Assembly: GCA_016296635.1 (NCBI GenBank)
Contig: JAEDIZ010000045.1
Location: 1-16,736 of the forward strand
Direction: 5' to 3'
DNA: 16,736 bases
Origin: Oscillospiraceae bacterium
GTDB lineage: Bacteria; Bacillota; Clostridia; Oscillospirales; Oscillospiraceae
Below, in pieces: positions 6,715-13,092 of this stretch. The position numbers were made by a program, and so were the translations under genes. The notes beneath the pieces are model-generated. The model did no database searches. It was not told the origin of the DNA and saw only the letters and a program-made list of their open reading frames with translations. Numbering within the stretch: the first letter of the stretch is position 1; each line of letters opens with the position of its first letter.

Positions 6715-7647
6715 ATGAGTAAGATTTATACTTCCGCAGACCAGCTGATCGGCAGAACGCCGCTGCTGGAGCTGACCAATCTTGAAAAAACCGAAAAGCT
6801 GGAAGCAACTGTGCTTGTTAAGCTGGAATATTTCAACCCCGCCGGATCCGCCAAGGATCGCGTGGCAAAGGCTATGATCGATGACGCGGAGGCAAAGGGG
6901 ATTCTGAAGAAGAGCTCCGTTATCATCGAGCCGACCTCCGGCAATACCGGCATCGGTCTGGCTTCGGTTGCGGCTGCCAGAGGCTACCGCGTCATCATCG
7001 TCATGCCCGATACCATGAGTGTTGAACGCCGCCTGCTGATGAAGGCCTACGGCGCGGAGCTGGTTCTGACCGAGGGCGCAAAGGGTATGAAGGGCGCCAT
7101 CGCCAAGGCAGAAGAACTGGCGGCGGAGATTCCCGACAGCTTTATTCCCGGTCAGTTCGTGAACCCGGCAAACGCCGCTGCACACAGAGCGACCACCGGC
7201 CCCGAGATCTGGGAAGATACCGACGGCGAGGTCGATATTTTCGTAGCCGGTGTCGGTACCGGCGGCACCATCACCGGCGTCGGCGAATATCTCAAGAGCA
7301 GGAATCCTGCCGTCAAGGTCGTAGCCGTGGAACCCGCCTCCTCCGCGGTGCTCTCCGGCGGCGCAGCAGGCCCCCACGGCATTCAGGGCATCGGCGGCGG
7401 CTTTGTGCCGGATGTACTGAATACTGCTATATACGATGAGATCATCCCCGTTGCAGACGAGGACGCCTATGCATCCGGCAGGAAGGTCGGCAAGCTGGAA
7501 GGCGTGCTGGTGGGTATTTCCTCCGGTGCGGCTGTGTGGGCAGCCATCGAACTGGCAAAGCGCCCGGAAAACAAGGGCAAGACCATCGTGTCCCTGCTGC
7601 CGGATACCGGCGACCGTTACCTGTCCACTCCAATGTTTGCAGACTGA
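6715..7647 (+). CDS. cysK: Cysteine synthase (O-acetylserine sulfhydrylase)
   Basis: A 310-residue fold-type II PLP enzyme that makes cysteine from O-acetylserine and sulfide. The PLP lysine is Lys47 in NPAGSAKDR. The substrate-binding loop PTSGNTGIGLA, the glycine-rich phosphate loop GVGTGGTITGVGEYL and the C-terminal SLLPDTGDRYLSTPMF are all present, and the length is normal. The start is the ATG at 6715, 9 nt after GGAGG; an in-frame TTG at 6709 would sit too close to the SD. It shares a transcript with metY and iscS; the SD of iscS overlaps its stop codon. No cysE for O-acetylserine supply is in the window. It could alternatively use other acetylated or phosphorylated serines, but the motifs fit CysK best. 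Confidence 0.95.
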   Translation: MSKIYTSADQLIGRTPLLELTNLEKTEKLEATVLVKLEYFNPAGSAKDRVAKAMIDDAEAKGILKKSSVIIEPTSGNTGIGLASVAAARGYRVIIVMPDTMSVERRLLMKAYGAELVLTEGAKGMKGAIAKAEELAAEIPDSFIPGQFVNPANAAAHRATTGPEIWEDTDGEVDIFVAGVGTGGTITGVGEYLKSRNPAVKVVAVEPASSAVLSGGAAGPHGIQGIGGGFVPDVLNTAIYDEIIPVADEDAYASGRKVGKLEGVLVGISSGAAVWAAIELAKRPENKGKTIVSLLPDTGDRYLSTPMFAD

Positions 7648-7656
7648 GGCGATATT

Positions 7657-8847
7657 ATGATTTATGCAGATAATGCCGCAACAACAAAAATGAGCAAGAC
7701 CGCCATTGCGGCCATGCTCCCCTATATGGATGAAATCTACGGTAACCCGTCCAGTCTTTACTCCTTCGGTCAGCAGGCAAAAGAGGCGCTGGAGTCGGCA
7801 AGAAGCCGTGTGGCAGTATGTCTCGGCTGCGAGGCAAGAGAGATTATTTTCACCTCCGGCGGCAGCGAGGCGGACAATCAGGCTATCTTTTCCGCTGCAA
7901 AAATGGGCGAAAAGAAGGGCAAAAAGCATATCATCTCCACGGCGTTTGAGCATCATGCGGTGCTGCATACGCTGGAAAAGCTGAAAAAGCAGGGCTTTGA
8001 GATCACGCTCCTGGATGTGCATGAAAACGGCATTGTGACGGCAGAACAGGTCGCCGCGGCGATCCGCGAGGATACCTGCCTTGTGACTGTCATGTATGCC
8101 AACAACGAAATCGGCACGATTCAGCCCATCGCCGCCATCGGCGCGGTCTGCCGGGAAAAGGGCGTTCTGTTCCATACGGACGCCGTGCAGGCCGCAGGCC
8201 ATCTGCATATCGATGTCAAGGCGCAGAATATCGATATGCTTTCGCTGTCTGCGCATAAGTTCCACGGCCCGAAGGGCATCGGCGTTCTGTACGCAAAGCG
8301 CGGCGTTATTCTGGAAAATGTGATTAACGGCGGCGGTCAGGAGCGCGGCAAGCGCGCCGGTACGGAAAATATTCCTGCCATCATGGGCATGGCAGCCGCG
8401 TTGGAGCAGGCCTGCGCTTCCATTGATGAGAATGCAGTGAAACTCAGCGTTTTGCGTGACCGGCTGATTGCGGGACTGGAAAAGATCCCGTATTCCGAAC
8501 TGAACGGCGACCGGACAAATCGGCTGCCGAGCAATGTCAATCTCTGCTTTGAGGGCATCGAGGGTGAGTCGCTGCTGCTTCTGCTGGACGATAAGGGCAT
8601 CTGTGCCTCCTCCGGCTCTGCCTGCACCTCCGGCTCGCTGGATCCGAGCCATGTTCTGCTGGCCATCGGCAGACCCCATGAGGTTGCCCACGGCTCCTTG
8701 CGGCTCAGTCTCGGCGAGGACGCAACGCAGGCGCAGATCGATGAAATGATTGCTTCCGTGACCGAGGTCGTGACCTATCTTCGGAATATGTCCCCGTTCT
8801 GGCGGGATCTTGTCAACGGGAAACGGCAGCATGTTTTTGCAGAATAA
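7657..8847 (+). CDS. iscS: Cysteine desulfurase (IscS/NifS type)
   Basis: A 396-residue PLP enzyme that converts cysteine to alanine and carries the released sulfur as a persulfide for delivery to IscU. It opens with MIYADNAATTKMS, the usual class-V aminotransferase start. HHAV for the PLP-stacking His, the SAHKFHGPKG motif with Schiff-base Lys201, and the flexible loop SSGSACTSGS with the persulfide Cys323 are all seen; this loop is of the IscS/NifS group rather than the SufS group. ATG is 7 nt after TGAGG, which includes the cysK stop codon, and iscU begins 11 nt after its stop. Placement directly after cysteine synthase puts sulfur supply and use on one mRNA. Confidence 0.95.
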   Translation: MIYADNAATTKMSKTAIAAMLPYMDEIYGNPSSLYSFGQQAKEALESARSRVAVCLGCEAREIIFTSGGSEADNQAIFSAAKMGEKKGKKHIISTAFEHHAVLHTLEKLKKQGFEITLLDVHENGIVTAEQVAAAIREDTCLVTVMYANNEIGTIQPIAAIGAVCREKGVLFHTDAVQAAGHLHIDVKAQNIDMLSLSAHKFHGPKGIGVLYAKRGVILENVINGGGQERGKRAGTENIPAIMGMAAALEQACASIDENAVKLSVLRDRLIAGLEKIPYSELNGDRTNRLPSNVNLCFEGIEGESLLLLLDDKGICASSGSACTSGSLDPSHVLLAIGRPHEVAHGSLRLSLGEDATQAQIDEMIASVTEVVTYLRNMSPFWRDLVNGKRQHVFAE

Positions 8848-8858
8848 GAGGTGAAAGT

Positions 8859-9299
8859 ATGGCACTATACAGCGAAAAAGTAATGGATCATTTCCGCAAT
8901 CCGCGCAATGTCGGCGTGATCGAGGATGCGGACGGCATCGGCGAAGCGGGCAATCCCGTCTGCGGCGATATCATGAAAATCTATCTGAAAATCCGGGATG
9001 AGGTCATCGAGGATGTAAAGTTTGAAACCTTCGGCTGCGGCAGCGCCATCGCCTCCAGCTCCATGGCAACCGAGATGATCAAGGGCAAGGCGCTTTCCGA
9101 GGCGCTTGCGCTTTCCAACAAGGCCGTTGCTGAGGCGTTGGACGGTCTGCCTGCGCATAAGATGCACTGCTCCGTACTGGCGGAGGAGGCCATCAAAAAA
9201 GCGGTCAAGGATTACTATGATAAAAACGGCATTGCCTATGACCATGCGCAGTTTCCGGACTGCGAGCATTGCGGCAGCTGCGAAAGCTGCGGAGTATAA
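8859..9299 (+). CDS. iscU: Fe-S cluster assembly scaffold, IscU/NifU N-terminal type
   Basis: A 146-residue scaffold protein on which Fe-S clusters are assembled from sulfur delivered by IscS. It has the three ligand cysteines of the family, Cys35 in NPVCGD with Asp37 beside it, Cys60 in FGCGSAIASSS, and Cys104 in MHCSVLAEEAIKKA. After the usual end near YYDKNG the protein carries a Cys-rich tail, DCEHCGSCESCGV, with four cysteines at CxxC spacing plus the preceding DC pair counted within it. That tail is not part of the classical E. coli IscU and could bind a metal or cluster. ATG follows GAGGTGA by 4 nt. It is the last gene of the operon. No hscA, hscB, fdx or iscR accompanies it. Confidence 0.93.
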   Translation: MALYSEKVMDHFRNPRNVGVIEDADGIGEAGNPVCGDIMKIYLKIRDEVIEDVKFETFGCGSAIASSSMATEMIKGKALSEALALSNKAVAEALDGLPAHKMHCSVLAEEAIKKAVKDYYDKNGIAYDHAQFPDCEHCGSCESCGV

Positions 9300-9345
9300 G
9301 GGCAGGATCGTGAGATCTGAAGAAAAATAATACAGAACAAAGCAA

Positions 9346-9392
9346 AAATGCGGACAGAAACTCCCGTCATGTGCGGGCCTCTGTCCGCATTT
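9346..9392 (+). terminator. Long hairpin after iscU, probable operon terminator
   Basis: A 13-bp stem, AAATGCGGACAGA (9346-9358) with 9380-9392, encloses a smaller CCCG/CGGG hairpin (9363-9366 with 9374-9377). There is no clear T-run after it on the plus strand (TTTGCC), while the minus-strand reading ends in TTTTTGC. It may act as a terminator, an RNA-stabilising 3' end, or both. Confidence 0.55.
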
Positions 9393-9435
9393 GCCTGCCT
9401 TTCGGAGCAGGATCTGTGGGAATTCTGTATTCTGT

Positions 9436-9464
9436 TTGACAAAAGGGGCAGAAAACAGTATAAA
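9436..9464 (+). promoter_or_regulatory. Strong sigma-A promoter of the NahK-like kinase gene
   Basis: TTGACA (9436-9441), 17 nt, TATAAA (9459-9464): a perfect -35 and a -10 one base from consensus, about 75 nt upstream of the ATG. This separates the kinase from the sulfur operon. Confidence 0.8.
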
Positions 9465-9514
9465 TAGAATGGTTTTTTATCGATCGGAAGATCGGGCGGA
9501 GGATTGGAAAGGAA

Positions 9515-9528
9515 CCGGCCCCGGCCGG
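9515..9528 (+). promoter_or_regulatory. GC-rich inverted repeat between the ribosome binding site and kinase start
   Basis: CCGGCCCCGGCCGG can fold into a 5-bp hairpin with a 4-nt loop, and lies between AAAGGAA (9508-9514) and the ATG at 9539. The linear SD-ATG gap is over 20 nt; folding this element would leave about 10 nt. Confidence 0.35.
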
Positions 9529-9538
9529 AATACATACG

Positions 9539-10618
9539 ATGACAGAAGAAATCAGAAACATACTGGCGCAGTTTTCGCTGGCGGCGGAGCCGGTCAGCTG
9601 CGAAAACTGCGGCTGCGGTCATATCAACAGAACATATCTCGTGCAGGATGCTTCCGGCAGGAAATACATTCTGCAGAAAATCAATCACAATACCTTCCGT
9701 GATGTGCCGAAACTCATGGATAATTTTCAAAGGATCACGGCGCATCTGCGCGGGAAAAACAGGGATCCTCGCGCGGTGCTGACATTGGTTCCGACGAAGG
9801 ACGCAAGCGCTTATTTTCAGAATGAGACCGGCTTTTGGCGTGTGACGGATTTCGTTGAAAATTCCATCTGCCTGCAGCAGCCGGAATCGCCTGCGGATTT
9901 TTATGAGAGTGCGCGCGGATTCGGCGCTTTTCAGCAGATGCTGTCGGATTTTCCGGCGCAGACGCTGCATGAAACCATCCCGAATTTTCACAATACGCCG
10001 GATCGGTATAGAATCTTCCATGAGATTTTGGTAAAAGATCCGGTCGGCAGAGCGGCTTCCGTTCAGCCGGAGATCGAATTCTATCTTGCCCGTGAGCGGG
10101 AAATGGCGCAGCTGCAGTCGATGATGCGATCCGGCGAGCTGCCCGTTCGCGTCACGCATAACGATACCAAGCTCAACAATGTCCTCTTTGATGCCGATAC
10201 CCGCAAGGCACTTTGTATCATCGATCTGGACACGGTCATGCCGGGCTTGAGCCTTTATGATTACGGCGATTCCATCCGCTTTGGCGCGGCAACCGCGGCA
10301 GAGGACGAGAAGAATCTGGAAAAGGTCTGGATGAGCGAAGAAATGTTCTCCATCTATACCAAAGGTTTCCTTGAAACCTGCCCGGGCCTAAGCGATGCAG
10401 AGATCGAGATGATGCCCATGGGCGCAAAGACCATGACACTGGAATGCGGCCTGCGTTTTTTGACAGACTATCTGGACGGCGATCATTACTTTGCAGTCTG
10501 CCGGAACGATCAGAATCTCGACCGTACCCGCACACAGATCAAGCTGGTGCAGGATATGGAGAAGAAGTGGCTGCAGATGGAAATAATCGTGCAGGAAGAA
10601 AGAAATCGAATCATTTAG
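9539..10618 (+). CDS. NahK-like sugar kinase (APH phosphotransferase family)
   Basis: A 359-residue soluble kinase of the aminoglycoside-phosphotransferase-like fold. The region is closest in motif to N-acetylhexosamine 1-kinase (NahK/LnpB), which phosphorylates GlcNAc/GalNAc at C1 in mucin and milk-oligosaccharide use. Evidence is an N-terminal CGCGHINRTYLV loop followed by Lys in ILQKINH, the catalytic motif VRVTHNDTKLNN (His207, Asp209), the metal-binding IIDLDT (Asp229, Asp231), and DYGDSIRFGA. A short Cys cluster (SCENCGCG) near the start is unusual. No transporter, phosphorylase or epimerase of the lacto-N-biose pathway adjoins it, so the sugar is inferred. It has its own promoter and terminator. 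Choline/homoserine kinases share the fold and are the main alternative. Confidence 0.78.
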   Translation: MTEEIRNILAQFSLAAEPVSCENCGCGHINRTYLVQDASGRKYILQKINHNTFRDVPKLMDNFQRITAHLRGKNRDPRAVLTLVPTKDASAYFQNETGFWRVTDFVENSICLQQPESPADFYESARGFGAFQQMLSDFPAQTLHETIPNFHNTPDRYRIFHEILVKDPVGRAASVQPEIEFYLAREREMAQLQSMMRSGELPVRVTHNDTKLNNVLFDADTRKALCIIDLDTVMPGLSLYDYGDSIRFGAATAAEDEKNLEKVWMSEEMFSIYTKGFLETCPGLSDAEIEMMPMGAKTMTLECGLRFLTDYLDGDHYFAVCRNDQNLDRTRTQIKLVQDMEKKWLQMEIIVQEERNRII

Positions 10619-10627
10619 AGAAACAAC

Positions 10628-10657
10628 AAAACACCTCCGGAAATCCGGAGGTGTTTT
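10628..10657. terminator. Bidirectional intrinsic terminator between kinase and lrgB
   Basis: A 13-bp perfect stem (10628-10640 with 10645-10657, core ACACCTCCGG) closes an AAAT loop. Flanking A-runs and T-runs on each side (TTTTCTCTTT on plus) suit termination in both directions between converging genes. Confidence 0.9.
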
Positions 10658-10665
10658 CTCTTTGT

Positions 10666-11358
10666 TCAGAAGAACTTCACAGCAATGGGAAACAGAACCG
10701 CTGTCAGAATCCCCGCAAAGACCAGCGACAGACTGCCGACTGCACCGGAAAGCTCGTTCAGTTCCGTTGCTTTCGTGGTGCCGATGACGTGCGAGGCGGT
10801 GCCGAAGGCCACGCCCTGCGCGATAGGATTGCGGATGGAAAACAGTTTGCACAGTGCCGGGCCTGCCACGCTGCCGAGAATTCCCGTCAGAATGACCGCG
10901 GTCGTGGTCAGCGGCACAAGCTCATCCGCACTTTGAGAAAGCGGAATCGCCATGGCGGTGGTGATGCTCTTGGGCAGCAGTGCCATGCGGACGGGGGCCG
11001 GGAGTCTGAAGAGCAGACCCGTTGTGCCAATCAGCAGAAGGCTCGAAACGGAGCCTGTCGCTACGCTCAGCAAAATGGCAGACAGATGGCCGCGCAGCCG
11101 CTCGAGCTGCTTATAAAGCGGAATGGAAAGGCAGACCGTGCAGGGCGTCATCAGCCAGGAAAAGCGCTGCGCCCCTTCCTGATAGGCTTCGTTCGGCACT
11201 TTGAATATCAGCAGGAAGCCGATGATAAGCGCCGCGCCGATGAGAACGGGATTGCAGATTGCGAGCCCGGTTTTCTTTTGCAGGAAGCGTCCAAGCTCAT
11301 AGACGGCAACGGTGAGCAGAACGGCCCAAAGGGCGCTAGAGGAAAGCAGTTCAGTCAT
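10666..11358 (-). CDS. lrgB: LrgB/CidB-family membrane protein
   Basis: A 230-residue multi-pass membrane protein, the partner of LrgA. In Firmicutes the pair is linked to control of cell lysis and, in some species, to pyruvate uptake. Typical features are CNPVLIGAALIIG and WLMTPCTVCLSIPLYKQ early on, LLPKSITTAMAIPLS in the middle, and GVAFGTASHVIGTTKA near the end, all characteristic LrgB stretches. The start is ATG 11358-11356, with AAAGGAG 7 nt before it; a longer frame to 11379 has no ribosome site. It overlaps the 3' end of lrgA by 8 nt, so translation is likely coupled. Whether it moves pyruvate or something else here is not visible. Confidence 0.92.
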   Translation of the reverse strand: MTELLSSSALWAVLLTVAVYELGRFLQKKTGLAICNPVLIGAALIIGFLLIFKVPNEAYQEGAQRFSWLMTPCTVCLSIPLYKQLERLRGHLSAILLSVATGSVSSLLLIGTTGLLFRLPAPVRMALLPKSITTAMAIPLSQSADELVPLTTTAVILTGILGSVAGPALCKLFSIRNPIAQGVAFGTASHVIGTTKATELNELSGAVGSLSLVFAGILTAVLFPIAVKFF

Positions 11359-11710
11359 GGCGGTGCTCCTTTCTGTCAAGAAGCCGCTGGCTGAGTCTGC
11401 CGGACAGAACGAAAACCAGCGCCGTAGACAAAATGATAATCACGGCCACGGGCAGGAGAATTTCCTGCACGGTATCCCAACAGCCCAGCAGATTCACAAC
11501 GGGCGGAATGAACAGAAGCGACAGCAGAGAAATCATGAAATTTCCCGCTTTCTCCACCTGCTTCAGCTTGATCAGCCCGGTGCGAAGGGCGAGGAATAAA
11601 AGCACAAGTCCGTATACGGAGGCGGGAATCGGAACGGGAATCACCGCACTCAGAATCTCTCCGACAAAGGTGAAACCGAAAATAAGAAGAAGCTGCGGAA
11701 AAAATGACAT
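11351..11710 (-). CDS. lrgA: LrgA/CidA-family holin-like membrane protein
   Basis: A 119-residue protein with about four hydrophobic helices and a basic C-terminal tail (RLLDRKEHRHD), the size and charge pattern of LrgA/CidA. The IPVPIPASVYGLVLLFLALRTG segment contains the family's PxPxSVxGM-like motif, and SLLFIPPVVNLL a second conserved helix. It lies immediately upstream of lrgB with an 8-nt overlap. GAGG sits 7 nt before the ATG. The PHP-domain gene ends 57 nt upstream on the same strand, so the three may share a transcript. In S. aureus LrgAB opposes CidAB murein-hydrolase activity; in B. subtilis the homologous PftAB imports pyruvate. Confidence 0.9.
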   Translation of the reverse strand: MSFFPQLLLIFGFTFVGEILSAVIPVPIPASVYGLVLLFLALRTGLIKLKQVEKAGNFMISLLSLLFIPPVVNLLGCWDTVQEILLPVAVIIILSTALVFVLSGRLSQRLLDRKEHRHD

Positions 11711-11767
11711 GGTAAGACCTCGATGATAAAAAGAGTAAAAAACGCTGCGTATGTACCGGCAATGCAG

Positions 11768-12790
11768 TTACAGTATAAATTCGTTCTGCCAGTAGGCCCG
11801 TGTGTTGGCGGTACGGCCGAATTCATCCGTCACGGTGAACCGCAGATAACGATCCGTGGGCAGAATTCTGAAAACGGCTTCCGTCAACGGAGCATCGACT
11901 GCGGCGCGGACAGAATCGTCGCGCCGACTGCCGCAGGAAAGCATAATGCGCCGGGCAGCGGAGCATTTCAGGTGAACAAAGCTGTCTTCTACATACAGAC
12001 TGTCGATCCGCGGGCCGCGGGAGGCATAGAAATCGCCCTGCTCTAGAGCGGAGATAATGCTGACGTAATCCAGCGAATCGGAAGCGATCATAGTGAAGCC
12101 GCCGAAGGAATCGATCAGTCGAGGCAGACCGCCCAAAGCACGGTTGTGATTGTCATCGGCGGCAATGCAGGCAATGTGCTGTCCATCTCGCAGCATCTCG
12201 TCATAAATGGTCGGACAGTAGGTGTCATGTCCGTCAAACTCACAAGTGTGGTTATAGATCTCCATGGCAAAAAGACCCTGAAGACCGCAGTAATGACGTC
12301 GGTCATTCATGGACCAGGTGGGATGGTTCAGACAAACCAGAAACCCTTCCTGCCTTGCTTCTGCAATGATGGCATTGATGCCGTCCGGCGAGAGCGTCCG
12401 CACCTGACCGCAGGATTCTGTGGCCTGAATATTCGGTGCGCGGCGCGGCGAGCCGCAGTAGGGGATGGCGGGATCATAGAATACCAGTGTGCAGTTGCCG
12501 GGTTCTCTTGCAATGAAATTCAGATGCATGACTTCGCGCTGCGGACGAGGCAGTTCCGGTGAGCCGCCGAGAATCTGCATCTCATATCCCGTGAGCGGGA
12601 GAAAGCTGTCATCCGCCAGATCGGTGTGAGAGAAAAGGTAATCATGATCCGTAAAAGCAACGATGCTGTAACCGCGGTCACGGTAAAGCTGCTTGAGCTC
12701 CGCCGGTGTATAGGTACCGTCGGACAGATCGGAGTGGCAATGAAGATTTGCCTTATAATATGTCTTTGCAGGCAGCAGGTTTCTCCGCAT
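11768..12790 (-). CDS. PHP-domain metal-dependent phosphoesterase-like protein
   Basis: A 340-residue cytosolic protein with a PHP (polymerase and histidinol phosphatase) fold. Metal-ligand motifs appear in order: NLHCHSDLSDG (His17, His19), FTDHD (Asp48, His49), Glu70 in GYEM, His in VCLNHPTWS, Glu in AMEIYNH and ADDNHNR near the end of the barrel. A beta-rich extension of about 90 residues follows (from ASRGPRIDS to the C-terminus), as in some stand-alone PHP proteins. The start is the ATG at 12790-12788 with AAAGGGG 9 nt upstream; the longer frame to 12865 adds an unconvincing leader. The substrate is not evident; a nucleoside or sugar phosphate is plausible. It lies upstream of lrgAB on the same strand. 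Confidence 0.85.
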   Translation of the reverse strand: MRRNLLPAKTYYKANLHCHSDLSDGTYTPAELKQLYRDRGYSIVAFTDHDYLFSHTDLADDSFLPLTGYEMQILGGSPELPRPQREVMHLNFIAREPGNCTLVFYDPAIPYCGSPRRAPNIQATESCGQVRTLSPDGINAIIAEARQEGFLVCLNHPTWSMNDRRHYCGLQGLFAMEIYNHTCEFDGHDTYCPTIYDEMLRDGQHIACIAADDNHNRALGGLPRLIDSFGGFTMIASDSLDYVSIISALEQGDFYASRGPRIDSLYVEDSFVHLKCSAARRIMLSCGSRRDDSVRAAVDAPLTEAVFRILPTDRYLRFTVTDEFGRTANTRAYWQNEFIL

Positions 12791-13092
12791 GATGTATGTC
12801 CCCTTTGCTGCATATGGTTTGCAATGTACCAATGCAACAGTACCATTTTCGCGCCGGAAATGCAAGTGCGGTGTATTGCCCGGACAAACCGGATGAGAGT
12901 CTGCGGGGCAAGTGACTGCCCCTGACGCCGATGTTCCACATGCAGAAATAAATAGCCGATCTCCGCGGAATATCCGGCATCAGGAAATTCCGTCCCCACT
13001 CGTTGACAAATCAAGGAAAATTGGGTATCCTTATCTAATGAGTAAACATCGCCGCGCTTCCATTCGGCGCAGGCGGGAAAGAAGGAATCACC
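12791..13092. other. 302-bp divergent intergenic region between the PHP gene and metG
   Basis: No gene, T-box or recognisable riboswitch was seen. It holds, towards the PHP gene, an inverted repeat TTGCA-N9-TGCAA (12819-12837) at about 30 nt before that ATG; in the centre, a small hairpin (GGGGCA-N6-TGCCCC, 12905-12922); and towards metG, a good promoter. A possible minus-strand -35 TTGCAT lies near 12861, with no strong -10. Confidence 0.6.
13003..13031 (+). promoter_or_regulatory. Promoter of metG
   Basis: TTGACA (13003-13008), 17 nt, TATCCT (13026-13031). Perfect -35, four of six in the -10. It gives a leader of roughly 55 nt, too short for a T-box. Confidence 0.65.

Noticed and set aside
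6694..8865. A 723-codon open frame on the minus strand.
   Set aside because: It is antisense to cysK and iscS, both intact with catalytic residues and good ribosome sites.
13032..13092. A T-box leader for metG.
   Set aside because: The leader after the predicted promoter is about 55 nt and lacks T-box features.
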